Assembly: GCA_946886245.1 (NCBI GenBank)
Contig: CAMPIF010000358.1
Coordinates: 1-5,133 of the forward strand
DNA from: Ectopseudomonas composti
GTDB taxonomy: Bacteria; Pseudomonadota; Gammaproteobacteria; Pseudomonadales; Pseudomonadaceae
Reading direction: 5' to 3'
DNA: 5,133 bases
Below the pieces are notes generated by a model that saw nothing but the letters and a program-made list of their open reading frames with translations, did no database searches and was not told the origin of the DNA. Of this stretch, positions 1 through 4,068 are shown one piece after another (the first letter of the stretch is position 1; each line of letters begins with the position of its first letter). A program made the position numbers and the translations under genes.

Positions 1-2
1 AG

Positions 3-30
3 CTGGGTCCCCGCCTTCGCGGGGATGACG
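3..30 (-). repeat. REP-like repeat with hairpin
   Basis: A perfect 7-bp stem (TCCCCGC at 8-14, GCGGGGA at 19-25) closes a CTTC loop. It is flanked by CTGGG on the left and TGACG on the right. Read on the minus strand it begins CGTCAT and ends CCCAG, the same framework as the repeats at 2419-2446 and 2499-2525, so it belongs to a dispersed family. It lies upstream of the coaE promoter and could act as a terminator or mRNA-end stabiliser for a gene to the left of the window. There is no T-tract, so it is not a classical intrinsic terminator. Confidence 0.7.
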
Positions 31-47
31 GATCGCGGCACACGCGG

Positions 48-77
48 TTCGCATCGCATCCAATTCCCCCCTACAAT
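48..77 (+). promoter_or_regulatory. Putative sigma-70 promoter for coaE-yacG
   Basis: TACAAT at 72-77 matches the -10 consensus at 5 of 6 positions. TTCGCA at 48-53 matches the -35 consensus at 4 of 6, with an 18-base spacer. The predicted start of transcription is near 84, about 30 bases before the coaE start codon. The assignment rests on consensus matching alone. Elsewhere coaE is often also transcribed from an upstream pilus operon. Confidence 0.4.
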
Positions 78-113
78 CGCGGCCTTGAGCAGTAACGAGG
101 CCGCATTGGCGTT

Positions 114-722
114 ATGAAACCCTGGATACTCGGCCTGACTGGCGGCATTGGCAGCGGCAAGAGCGCGGTGGCGCAAGGCTTTATCGAGCGTGGCGTGCAC
201 GTGGTGGACGCCGATCATGCGGCGCGCTGGGTGGTCGAACCTGGACGCCTGGCGCTGAGCAGGATCGTCGAACATTTCGGCGCGGGCGTGCTGCAAGCCA
301 ATGGCGAGCTGGACCGCGCCGCGCTGCGCAAGCTGATATTTGCCGCCCCCGAGCAGCGTCGCTGGCTGGAAGGCCTGCTGCACCCGCTGATCGGCCAGGA
401 GATCGTTCAGGTGCTGGCGCGCGCAGAATCGCCCTATGCCATTCTGGTGTCGCCACTGCTGGTCGAGTCCGGCCAGCGGCAGATGACCCAACGCATATTG
501 GTCGTCGACACCCCTGCCGAGCTGCAGGTGCAGCGCACCATCGCGCGCGACCAGAGTTCCGAAGAACAGGTTCGCGCCATCATGCAGGCCCAGGCCAGCC
601 GCGAAGAGCGCCTGCGTCATGCCCACGACGTGCTGATCAATGATCGTGATAGGGCCTGGCTGGACGCGGAGGTCGAGCGCCTGCACAACTTCTATCTGAC
701 CCTGCGTGGAGGCCAGCCATGA
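114..722 (+). CDS. coaE: Dephospho-CoA kinase
   Basis: Cytoplasmic P-loop kinase that catalyses the last step of coenzyme A synthesis: ATP-dependent phosphorylation of the 3'-hydroxyl of the ribose of dephospho-CoA. The 202-residue length is normal for the family. Visible motifs are the Walker A loop GGIGSGKS at residues 10-17, the DAD substrate-site motif at 32-34, the HP pair at 90-91, the PLLVESG segment at 114-120 (PLLFE in many homologues), a lid-type QRTIARD at 140-146, and the C-terminal [17 protein letters not shown] stretch at 161-177, which carries the usual R-x-x-H-A-D/H pattern. The ATG at 114 places the P-loop at the expected distance from the N terminus. A GAGG at 97-100 is rather far (13 bases), so the ribosome-binding site is weak. 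The stop overlaps the yacG start. In pseudomonads coaE usually follows pilD, which would lie left of this window. Confidence 0.98.
   Translation: MKPWILGLTGGIGSGKSAVAQGFIERGVHVVDADHAARWVVEPGRLALSRIVEHFGAGVLQANGELDRAALRKLIFAAPEQRRWLEGLLHPLIGQEIVQVLARAESPYAILVSPLLVESGQRQMTQRILVVDTPAELQVQRTIARDQSSEEQVRAIMQAQASREERLRHAHDVLINDRDRAWLDAEVERLHNFYLTLRGGQP
708..712 (+). promoter_or_regulatory. Ribosome-binding site of yacG
   Basis: A full GGAGG lies inside the last codons of coaE, 6 bases before the overlapping ATG. It supports efficient, coupled translation of yacG and confirms that start. Confidence 0.75.
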
Positions 723-913
723 CCATTACCGTTCAATGCCCAACCTGTAGCGCCCCCGTCGAGTGGAAAACCGAAAACACCTACCGCCCCTTCTGCTGCG
801 AGCGCTGCAAGCTGATCGATCTGGGCGCCTGGGCCGCCGAAGAGCATGCGATTCCCGGCAATGACCTGGAAGACGAGATATTCAGCGGCGAGCTGCCGAC
901 AAGGCCGCATTGA
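719..913 (+). CDS. yacG: DNA gyrase inhibitor / zinc-binding protein YacG
   Basis: A 64-residue zinc-binding protein. The E. coli homologue binds GyrB and inhibits DNA gyrase. The four zinc ligands are present as C7-x2-C10 and C26-x3-C30, followed by the signature [12 protein letters not shown] (residues 31-42), which is nearly invariant in the family. The tail is acidic and probably flexible. The start codon overlaps the coaE stop as ATGA, and a GGAGG at 708-712 sits 6 bases before it, so translational coupling with coaE is expected. The coaE-yacG pairing is conserved across many gammaproteobacteria, although the functional link between CoA synthesis and gyrase control is not obvious from sequence. 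Confidence 0.97.
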   Translation: MTITVQCPTCSAPVEWKTENTYRPFCCERCKLIDLGAWAAEEHAIPGNDLEDEIFSGELPTRPH

Positions 914-922
914 CGAGCAATC

Positions 923-944
923 GCGGCTGAAGCCGCTCCTACGG
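923..944. repeat. REP-type hairpin with CTACGG tail
   Basis: GCGGCT (923-928) and AGCCGC (931-936) form a perfect 6-bp stem around GA, followed by TCCTACGG. This is the common Pseudomonas REP arrangement of a GCGGCT-type palindrome followed by CTCCTACGG. It lies 9 bases after the yacG stop, between convergent genes, where such elements often protect or end transcripts. Confidence 0.75.
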
Positions 945-983
945 TGGCGCCCAAGGAAGACCATCAGCATCGTGCGCGCAGGC

Positions 984-1006
984 GGTGCGCACGGCGCACC
1001 CTACGG
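984..1006. repeat. Second hairpin of different sequence with CTACGG tail
   Basis: GGTGCGC (984-990) and GCGCACC (994-1000) form a perfect 7-bp stem with an ACG loop, followed immediately by CTACGG. The stem differs from the hairpin at 923-936 but the tail is the same. It ends 4 bases before the stop of the minus-strand gene at 1010 and could serve as a bidirectional transcript end. There is no T-tract. Confidence 0.6.
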
Positions 1007-1009
1007 TGC

Positions 1010-1225
1010 TCAGGGGCGCATGAAGGCGTAATCGCGGTCATCGTCGAGGTTGTCGGCGAGAAACTGCAGTTCGCCGGCCAGTTCCTGAGCGTCGCGCAGC
1101 GCCTTGTTCTGCTGCACGATTTCCGCCAGCAGCGCACGCAACACCATCAGGCGCTCGAAACCCTGGGCTTCGGCGTCGCGCAAATCATCGTGCAGGGCGC
1201 TTCTGGCCCAGCTGTGAATACTCAT
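1010..1225 (-). CDS. Small acidic helical protein of unknown function
   Basis: A 71-residue protein that I do not recognise as a named family. It is rich in Ala, Leu, Asp, Glu and Arg and is predicted almost entirely helical. Heptad-like leucines and alanines run through roughly residues 14-60, followed by a very acidic DNLDDDRD near the end. No signal peptide, membrane segment or cysteine is visible, so a small cytosolic, possibly oligomeric or partner-binding protein is most likely. The ATG at 1225 is preferred over the TTG six bases upstream, because a GAGGG on the minus strand sits 8 bases before the ATG but only about 3 before the TTG. The gene follows the CbiM-like gene on the same strand after a 107-base gap that contains a perfect ANR/FNR-type box, suggesting separate oxygen-responsive expression. 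From memory an unnamed small gene sits at this place in P. aeruginosa. Confidence 0.8.
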   Translation of the reverse strand: MSIHSWARSALHDDLRDAEAQGFERLMVLRALLAEIVQQNKALRDAQELAGELQFLADNLDDDRDYAFMRP

Positions 1226-1253
1226 GTTCAAGTCCCTCGGCGGCGTTTTTCAC

Positions 1254-1259
1254 AGCATG
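1254..1259 (-). promoter_or_regulatory. Putative -10 element of the small gene
   Basis: Read on the minus strand the hexamer is CATGCT. It keeps the A and T at the two most important positions but matches the consensus at only 3 of 6, as is usual for activator-dependent promoters. It lies where a start of transcription near 1246 would put the adjacent ANR-type box at -41.5. Confidence 0.4.
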
Positions 1260-1280
1260 GCGGCAGGCCCGCTCCGAGCC

Positions 1281-1294
1281 TTGATCAGGATCAA
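1281..1294 (-). promoter_or_regulatory. ANR/FNR/DNR-type binding site
   Basis: TTGATCAGGATCAA fits the consensus TTGAT-N4-ATCAA with no mismatch, and it is a perfect 6-bp inverted repeat around two bases. It is centred 62-63 bases upstream of the ATG of the 71-residue protein on the minus strand. Its spacing to a weak -10 is right for a class II activated promoter. In Pseudomonas such boxes are bound by ANR (low oxygen) and often also by DNR (nitric oxide). No plus-strand gene lies downstream, so the small minus-strand gene is the likely target. Confidence 0.75.
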
Positions 1295-1332
1295 TCCCGG
1301 CAGCGCCATTCAATCGGCCAATACAGCGCCAT

Positions 1333-2022
1333 TCACTCGCCGTGATCCCCCTCCTTCCAGGGCGCCTGCAGATAGCGGCTGCGATTGAAGGTTTCCAGCC
1401 AGTCCGGGTAGAACACCACGAGCGCGGTGACGATGGTGCCGTTGATAAAGGCTTCAGGGAACGCCACCAGCCACAGGTAGCCGGCAAAGTCGTCCAGCCA
1501 GGGCGGCATGGGGAACAACCCGTCCATCCACAACAGGGCAAGGCCGCCGAGCAGCGTCATCAGCGTGGCCAGCGCCGCCGGGAAGAAACCGCAGAAGAAG
1601 ATGTAGACGAACAGGTTACGCGGCTGCGCGCGCTCGACACGGATTGCGCACGCCTCGGTGACCAGCACCGGAATCAGCACCAGCAGCACGCCGTTGACGC
1701 CGAGCGAGGCCAGATCCATGCGCCCGATAGCCAGCAGGCCAAGCTGCGCCGCCAGGCCCGCCAGCACGGCAAGTGGCCAGTCGAGCAGCAGGGTTACCGC
1801 CGTCATGCCGATGAAGTGGTAGGACAGCCCGGAGTCGAAATCGCGGCGCACCAGCCATAGCAGAAACAGCGCGAGCATGGTGCCGAACAGCAGATGCTGG
1901 CGGCGCAGGTCACTGAACAGTTCGACCCAGGGCGCCCGTGCTATCGCCCAGAGCAGCACCAGCCCATAGACCAGCCAGCCGCCCAGCAAGGTGGAGAACG
2001 CCAGTAGGTTGGAAGCGATCAT
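1333..2022 (-). CDS. CbiM-like energy-coupling factor permease-type membrane protein
   Basis: A 229-residue inner-membrane protein with about six to seven hydrophobic segments (roughly residues 5-28, 42-58, 67-80, 84-100, 106-126, 136-163 and 183-203). The region from about 64 to 205 resembles the CbiM/NikM family of substrate-capture proteins of cobalt and nickel ECF transporters. It includes the LSYHFIGMTAVTLL stretch, the DLASLGVNGVLLVLIPV helix and the FPEAFINGTIVTALVVFYPD ending typical of Pseudomonas members. It lacks the N-terminal MHIPDG metal-binding motif of true CbiM, and no CbiN, EcfT (CbiQ) or ATPase gene is nearby, so its substrate and even transport activity are uncertain. The start is supported by GGGAGAGGG on the minus strand, 9 bases before the ATG. 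It is divergent from the DUF1780 gene across a 610-base repeat-rich gap. Confidence 0.85.
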   Translation of the reverse strand: MIASNLLAFSTLLGGWLVYGLVLLWAIARAPWVELFSDLRRQHLLFGTMLALFLLWLVRRDFDSGLSYHFIGMTAVTLLLDWPLAVLAGLAAQLGLLAIGRMDLASLGVNGVLLVLIPVLVTEACAIRVERAQPRNLFVYIFFCGFFPAALATLMTLLGGLALLWMDGLFPMPPWLDDFAGYLWLVAFPEAFINGTIVTALVVFYPDWLETFNRSRYLQAPWKEGDHGE

Positions 2023-2225
2023 GCGCGCACACCCTCTCCCTCATTCATCGCCGTGCCAGAGAGTCTACACCGGCACTCGTAGCGCCTGGGCAATCTGCTG
2101 AGAACTGGCAAGATGCGTATTCATCCCCACGCAGGCAAGGATCCTGGCGCTCGGAGTGACAAGCTGCACGGAAGTGACGCAGCTGTTTACCCCAGCCACA
2201 GTCAAGCGAATACATTGAGCCCTAC
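2023..2225. other. Non-coding stretch left of the MITE
   Basis: No convincing gene is present. The GAGGG ribosome-binding site of the CbiM-like gene lies at its left end. A GTGCC-N14-GGCAC inverted repeat spans 2053-2076. The minus-strand reading between about 2065 and 2220 ends in SSQQIAQALRVPV, which recalls the end of an XRE-type helix-turn-helix, but there is no complete domain and no start codon of its own. It may be a gene remnant or chance. Confidence 0.35.
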
Positions 2226-2365
2226 CAGGCTGTTGAAAAACTACCTGCGTTGGCAATACTGCGTTAAAAACGGCCTCAAAATGCTCATTTACAGCACGTA
2301 AACTGCGCTTTTTCGGCCATTTTTGCCTTGTCTTGCCTGCCTCGCCTACGTTTTTCAACGGCCTG
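2226..2365. mobile_element. 140-bp MITE-like element
   Basis: The ends are 16-bp terminal inverted repeats: CAGGCTGTTGAAAAAC at 2226-2241 and its complement at 2350-2365, with a single mismatch. They are flanked by a 4-bp direct repeat CTAC (2222-2225 and 2366-2369), consistent with target duplication. The interior is clearly more AT-rich than the surrounding genes. It carries a TTTAC/GTAAA hairpin (2288-2292 and 2298-2302) at its exact centre, and further imperfect pairing runs outward through GGCC blocks, so the whole element can fold as one long hairpin. There is no transposase gene, so it would depend on an unlinked enzyme. I recall very similar sequences scattered in Pseudomonas genomes. 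The parent insertion sequence is not identified here. Confidence 0.8.
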
Positions 2366-2372
2366 CTACTGG

Positions 2373-2412
2373 CCTGGATCCAAATCTCCAGGATGGCTCA
2401 GGGATGGCCTGA
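2373..2412. repeat. Two short inverted repeats
   Basis: CCTGGA (2373-2378) pairs with TCCAGG (2387-2392) around 8 bases, and TCAGG (2398-2402) pairs with CCTGA (2408-2412) around 5 bases. They sit between the MITE and the REP-like pair. They are weak and may be degraded copies of neighbouring repeats. Confidence 0.35.
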
Positions 2413-2418
2413 AATAGT

Positions 2419-2446
2419 CGTCATTTCCGCGCAGACGGGAATCCAG
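2419..2446 (+). repeat. REP-like repeat, plus orientation
   Basis: This copy begins CGTCATTTCCGCG and ends GGGAATCCAG. It shares the CGTCAT...CCGCG...CGGG...CCAG framework with the repeat at 3-30 (read on the minus strand) and forms the left half of an inverted pair with 2499-2525. The stem is degraded compared with the perfect one at the window start. Confidence 0.65.
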
Positions 2447-2460
2447 GTGCTCGGCATGAC

Positions 2461-2503
2461 GGCCAGCGCTGGATGATTCCCCTTCAGGCCAGCGCAAGCG
2501 CTG
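2461..2503. repeat. Palindromes between the two REP-like arms
   Basis: A perfect 10-bp palindrome CCAGCGCTGG lies at 2463-2472. A perfect hairpin, CAGCGC and GCGCTG around AA, lies at 2490-2503. GGCCAGCGC occurs twice, at 2461-2469 and 2487-2495. Together with the flanking arms they make a compound element resembling bacterial interspersed mosaic elements. Confidence 0.55.
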
Positions 2504-2525
2504 TCCCGCATGCGCTGGAATGACG
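2499..2525 (-). repeat. REP-like repeat, minus orientation
   Basis: Read on the minus strand it starts CGTCATTCCAGCG and continues CATGCGGGACAGCG, a diverged inverted copy of 2419-2446. The two copies enclose about 50 bases of palindromic sequence. Confidence 0.6.
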
Positions 2526-2594
2526 CTTGTCTTGATACTGACGCTCATGTTCGGAGCCTTCACCAACGATTGTCCAGCTCGCCGCGCGGTAAGC

Positions 2595-2619
2595 GCTGGC
2601 AAGCCAGCCTGCGCTACGG
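2595..2619. repeat. Hairpin with CTACGG tail before DUF1780
   Basis: GCTGGC (2595-2600) and GCCAGC (2603-2608) form a perfect 6-bp stem around AA, followed by CTGCGCTACGG. The tail is the same as that of the hairpins at 923-944 and 984-1006. It ends 13 bases before the start codon of the DUF1780 gene, so it probably lies in that gene's leader or on top of its promoter. Confidence 0.55.
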
Positions 2620-2632
2620 CTAAGCTTCGGAC

Positions 2633-3262
2633 ATGGACGATTCCGATTATCTGCGCTTGCTGACGCACCAGGCCGAACAGGCCAATGCCTTTCTCTCCAA
2701 CGCGAAAAAATGGGAGCGCGAGCGCTGGGTTTGCCAGCGCCTGCTGCAAGCACTGAACGTGCGTCACCACAGCGATGACTTCACGCCCAGCGGCCAGGAG
2801 CCGCCGGACGTGCTGTTTCGCGAGGCCAATTTCGAAGTGTTTTTCGTGCTCGATGAAGGCCGGCGCCTGAATGACGAGTGGCGCGCCGAACTGGAACGGC
2901 GCCGCAGCGCCTTTTCCCTGAGCCAACTGGTGCGCCGCGAAGCACGCCCCAAGCGCATTCCGGCCAGCGAAATGCAGGCGCGGCTGGCGCCGACCCTGCG
3001 CAAGAAGGCGCATAACTACCGCGAGCGCGGCATCGATCTCGGCGAACTCGACCTGGTCGCCTTCGTCAGCCTCAAGCGCGCCGTGCTCGACTGCAACAGC
3101 CACTTCCCGCCCCCCACCGAATACCTGCGCCAGGGCTGGCGCTCGCTGTCGCTGGTCGGTCCGCGCTTCGCCCGTGTGCTGTTCGCTCACCCGGACGCGC
3201 CGGTTTTTCTGCGGCAGAACCTCGGACGCAGCCTGCTGTTCGACATCGGTATCGGCCTGTGA
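2633..3262 (+). CDS. DUF1780 family protein, putative nuclease fold
   Basis: A 209-residue soluble protein that I recognise as a DUF1780 member. The family is largely restricted to pseudomonads and relatives and has no established function; I recall it being labelled a putative endonuclease. Helical N terminus (1-42), then a beta-rich core with PPD at 57-59 and NFEVFFVLDE at 66-75, spaced like the PD and E-x-K strands of PD-(D/E)XK nucleases. The lysine position is Phe70, so activity is doubtful. KKAHNYRER (124-132) and ELDLVAFVSL (138-147) resemble the later conserved elements of that fold. A stop at 2621 in the same frame fixes the ATG at 2633 as the first available start. No good Shine-Dalgarno is seen. 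Its stop overlaps the GTG of the MOSC gene. Confidence 0.88.
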   Translation: MDDSDYLRLLTHQAEQANAFLSNAKKWERERWVCQRLLQALNVRHHSDDFTPSGQEPPDVLFREANFEVFFVLDEGRRLNDEWRAELERRRSAFSLSQLVRREARPKRIPASEMQARLAPTLRKKAHNYRERGIDLGELDLVAFVSLKRAVLDCNSHFPPPTEYLRQGWRSLSLVGPRFARVLFAHPDAPVFLRQNLGRSLLFDIGIGL

Positions 3263-3807
3263 GCCCCTTGCAGGAGTTGTTGGCCGATGTACCGCAGGTC
3301 GGCCAGGTGCGCTGGATAGGCGTACGCCCCAGGGCGCGTGAGGCGATGCTCGAAGTCGAAGCCGTGGAAGCGCGGCGTGAAGCCGGGCTGACCGGCGATC
3401 ACAGCCGCCCCGGGCCACGCAATGCGCGGCAGGTCACGCTGATCCAGTGGGAGCATCTGGCCGTCGTCGCTGCCCTGCTCGGTCGCGATGCGCCCATGCC
3501 GCCGAGCGAGCTGCGCCGTAATATCGCGGTCGCCGGCATCAATCTTTTCAGTCTCAAGGGCCGGCGTTTTCGCATTGGCCAGGCGCTGCTGGAAACCACC
3601 GGCTGGTGCCAACCCTGTGCCCGCCTGGAGGAACGCCTTGGTCGCGGCACCTTCCAGGCCATGCGTGGCCATGGCGGTATTACCGCTCGCGTGATCGAGG
3701 GCGGCATCATCCGCCTGGAGGACGCCGTAAGCGTTGAAATCCTTGACCCATTATCTGACCCGCAGGACAACGACGCTCGCCAAGGCTGGCGGGCACGCCT
3801 AGAATAG
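3259..3807 (+). CDS. MOSC domain-containing protein
   Basis: A 182-residue single-domain MOSC protein, the beta-barrel domain shared with molybdenum cofactor sulfurase C-termini and YiiM/YuaD-like proteins. Such proteins bind the molybdenum cofactor or carry sulfur; in YiiM-type enzymes they reduce N-hydroxylated compounds. Visible landmarks are GLTGDH (43-48), RRNIAVAGINL (86-96), the cysteine motif GWCQPCARLE with C117 and C120 (115-124), and GHGGITARVI with GGIIRLED (137-155). The conserved cysteine of the family corresponds to C120. The gene starts with GTG overlapping the DUF1780 stop (GTGA), so expression is coupled. The upstream ribosome-binding site is weak. Its stop lies inside a palindrome that may contain a promoter for the next gene. 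The substrate is not known. Confidence 0.92.
   Translation: MSPLQELLADVPQVGQVRWIGVRPRAREAMLEVEAVEARREAGLTGDHSRPGPRNARQVTLIQWEHLAVVAALLGRDAPMPPSELRRNIAVAGINLFSLKGRRFRIGQALLETTGWCQPCARLEERLGRGTFQAMRGHGGITARVIEGGIIRLEDAVSVEILDPLSDPQDNDARQGWRARLE
3777..3805 (+). promoter_or_regulatory. Putative promoter for the DUF3094 gene
   Basis: TAGAAT at 3800-3805 matches the -10 consensus at 5 of 6 positions. TCGCCA at 3777-3782 matches the -35 consensus at 4 of 6, with a 17-base spacer. It would start a transcript near 3812, leaving a leader of about 20 bases that contains the GAGG ribosome-binding site. The promoter lies within the end of the MOSC gene. Confidence 0.4.
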
Positions 3808-3810
3808 GCG
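3796..3810. repeat. Inverted repeat across the MOSC stop codon
   Basis: CGCCTA (3796-3801) and TAGGCG (3805-3810) form a perfect 6-bp inverted repeat around GAA. It covers the MOSC stop codon and overlaps the putative -10 box. It could be an operator, a weak transcript end, or chance. Confidence 0.4.
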
Positions 3811-3831
3811 CATTCAAGCAGAGGCCCACCC

Positions 3832-4005
3832 ATGACCAGTCGCCTGAGCCCCGAAGACCAGCAGAAAGTCGACCACTACCTGAGCGCACCGCAGCATCAG
3901 GTCGAACGTCAGCCGTTTCGCGTCTGGCGCCTGCTGGCGGTGGTCATGGTCGTGACCATTGGCCTGGGCCTGCTGAGCCGCCTTCTGAGTCGACTGGTGC
4001 TATGA
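3832..4005 (+). CDS. DUF3094-like small membrane protein
   Basis: A 57-residue protein with a charged N-terminal half beginning MTSRLSPEDQQKVDHYL and one hydrophobic segment at about residues 33-49 (RLLAVVMVVTIGLGLLS). Basic residues lie before (R30, R33) and after (R50, R54) it, so it should be a single-span inner-membrane protein. The start pattern, length and position before ndh match the DUF3094 family as I recall it in Pseudomonas. The family has no known function. GAGG at 3821-3824 lies 7 bases before the ATG, a good ribosome-binding site. It follows the MOSC stop by 24 bases and precedes ndh by 63, so cotranscription with either is possible. Confidence 0.85.
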   Translation: MTSRLSPEDQQKVDHYLSAPQHQVERQPFRVWRLLAVVMVVTIGLGLLSRLLSRLVL

Positions 4006-4055
4006 GCTGCCTTGCGCTCGCCCTCTCGGACTCACACCGCATTTTTCAAAGCCTT

Positions 4056-4060
4056 GTGAG
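4056..4060 (+). promoter_or_regulatory. Ribosome-binding site of ndh
   Basis: GTGAG lies 8 bases before the ATG at 4069. It is a modest Shine-Dalgarno match and is itself the 3' arm of a possible hairpin with CTCACA at 4031-4036. Confidence 0.45.
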
Positions 4061-4068
4061 CAATATCC

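Noticed and set aside
923..1006. Intrinsic terminators between yacG and the convergent small gene
   Set aside because: The hairpins are strong, but neither is followed by a T-tract on either strand. They are better described as REP-type repeats.
1342..1860. A 172-codon plus-strand frame
   Set aside because: It is antisense to the CbiM-like gene. Its Gln/Arg/His-rich composition is the complement of membrane-helix codons.
2042..2058. Sigma-54 -24 element (TGGCAC on the minus strand) before the CbiM-like gene
   Set aside because: The -24 half matches well, but the sequence at the -12 position reads TGAAT and lacks the required GC, so a sigma-54 promoter is not supported.
2065..2358. A 97-codon minus-strand frame starting inside the MITE
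   Set aside because: Its N-terminal half is just the translated MITE, which I recall as a recurrent spurious hypothetical protein in Pseudomonas annotations. Only the non-MITE part is kept, as a weak possible remnant.
2419..2525. CRISPR array
   Set aside because: The related repeats are inverted, diverged and only two in number, with palindromic sequence between them rather than unique spacers of equal length.
2366..3418. A 350-codon minus-strand open frame
   Set aside because: It runs antisense through the DUF1780 gene and out into the REP-like repeats, and shows no domain. It is a shadow of codon bias.
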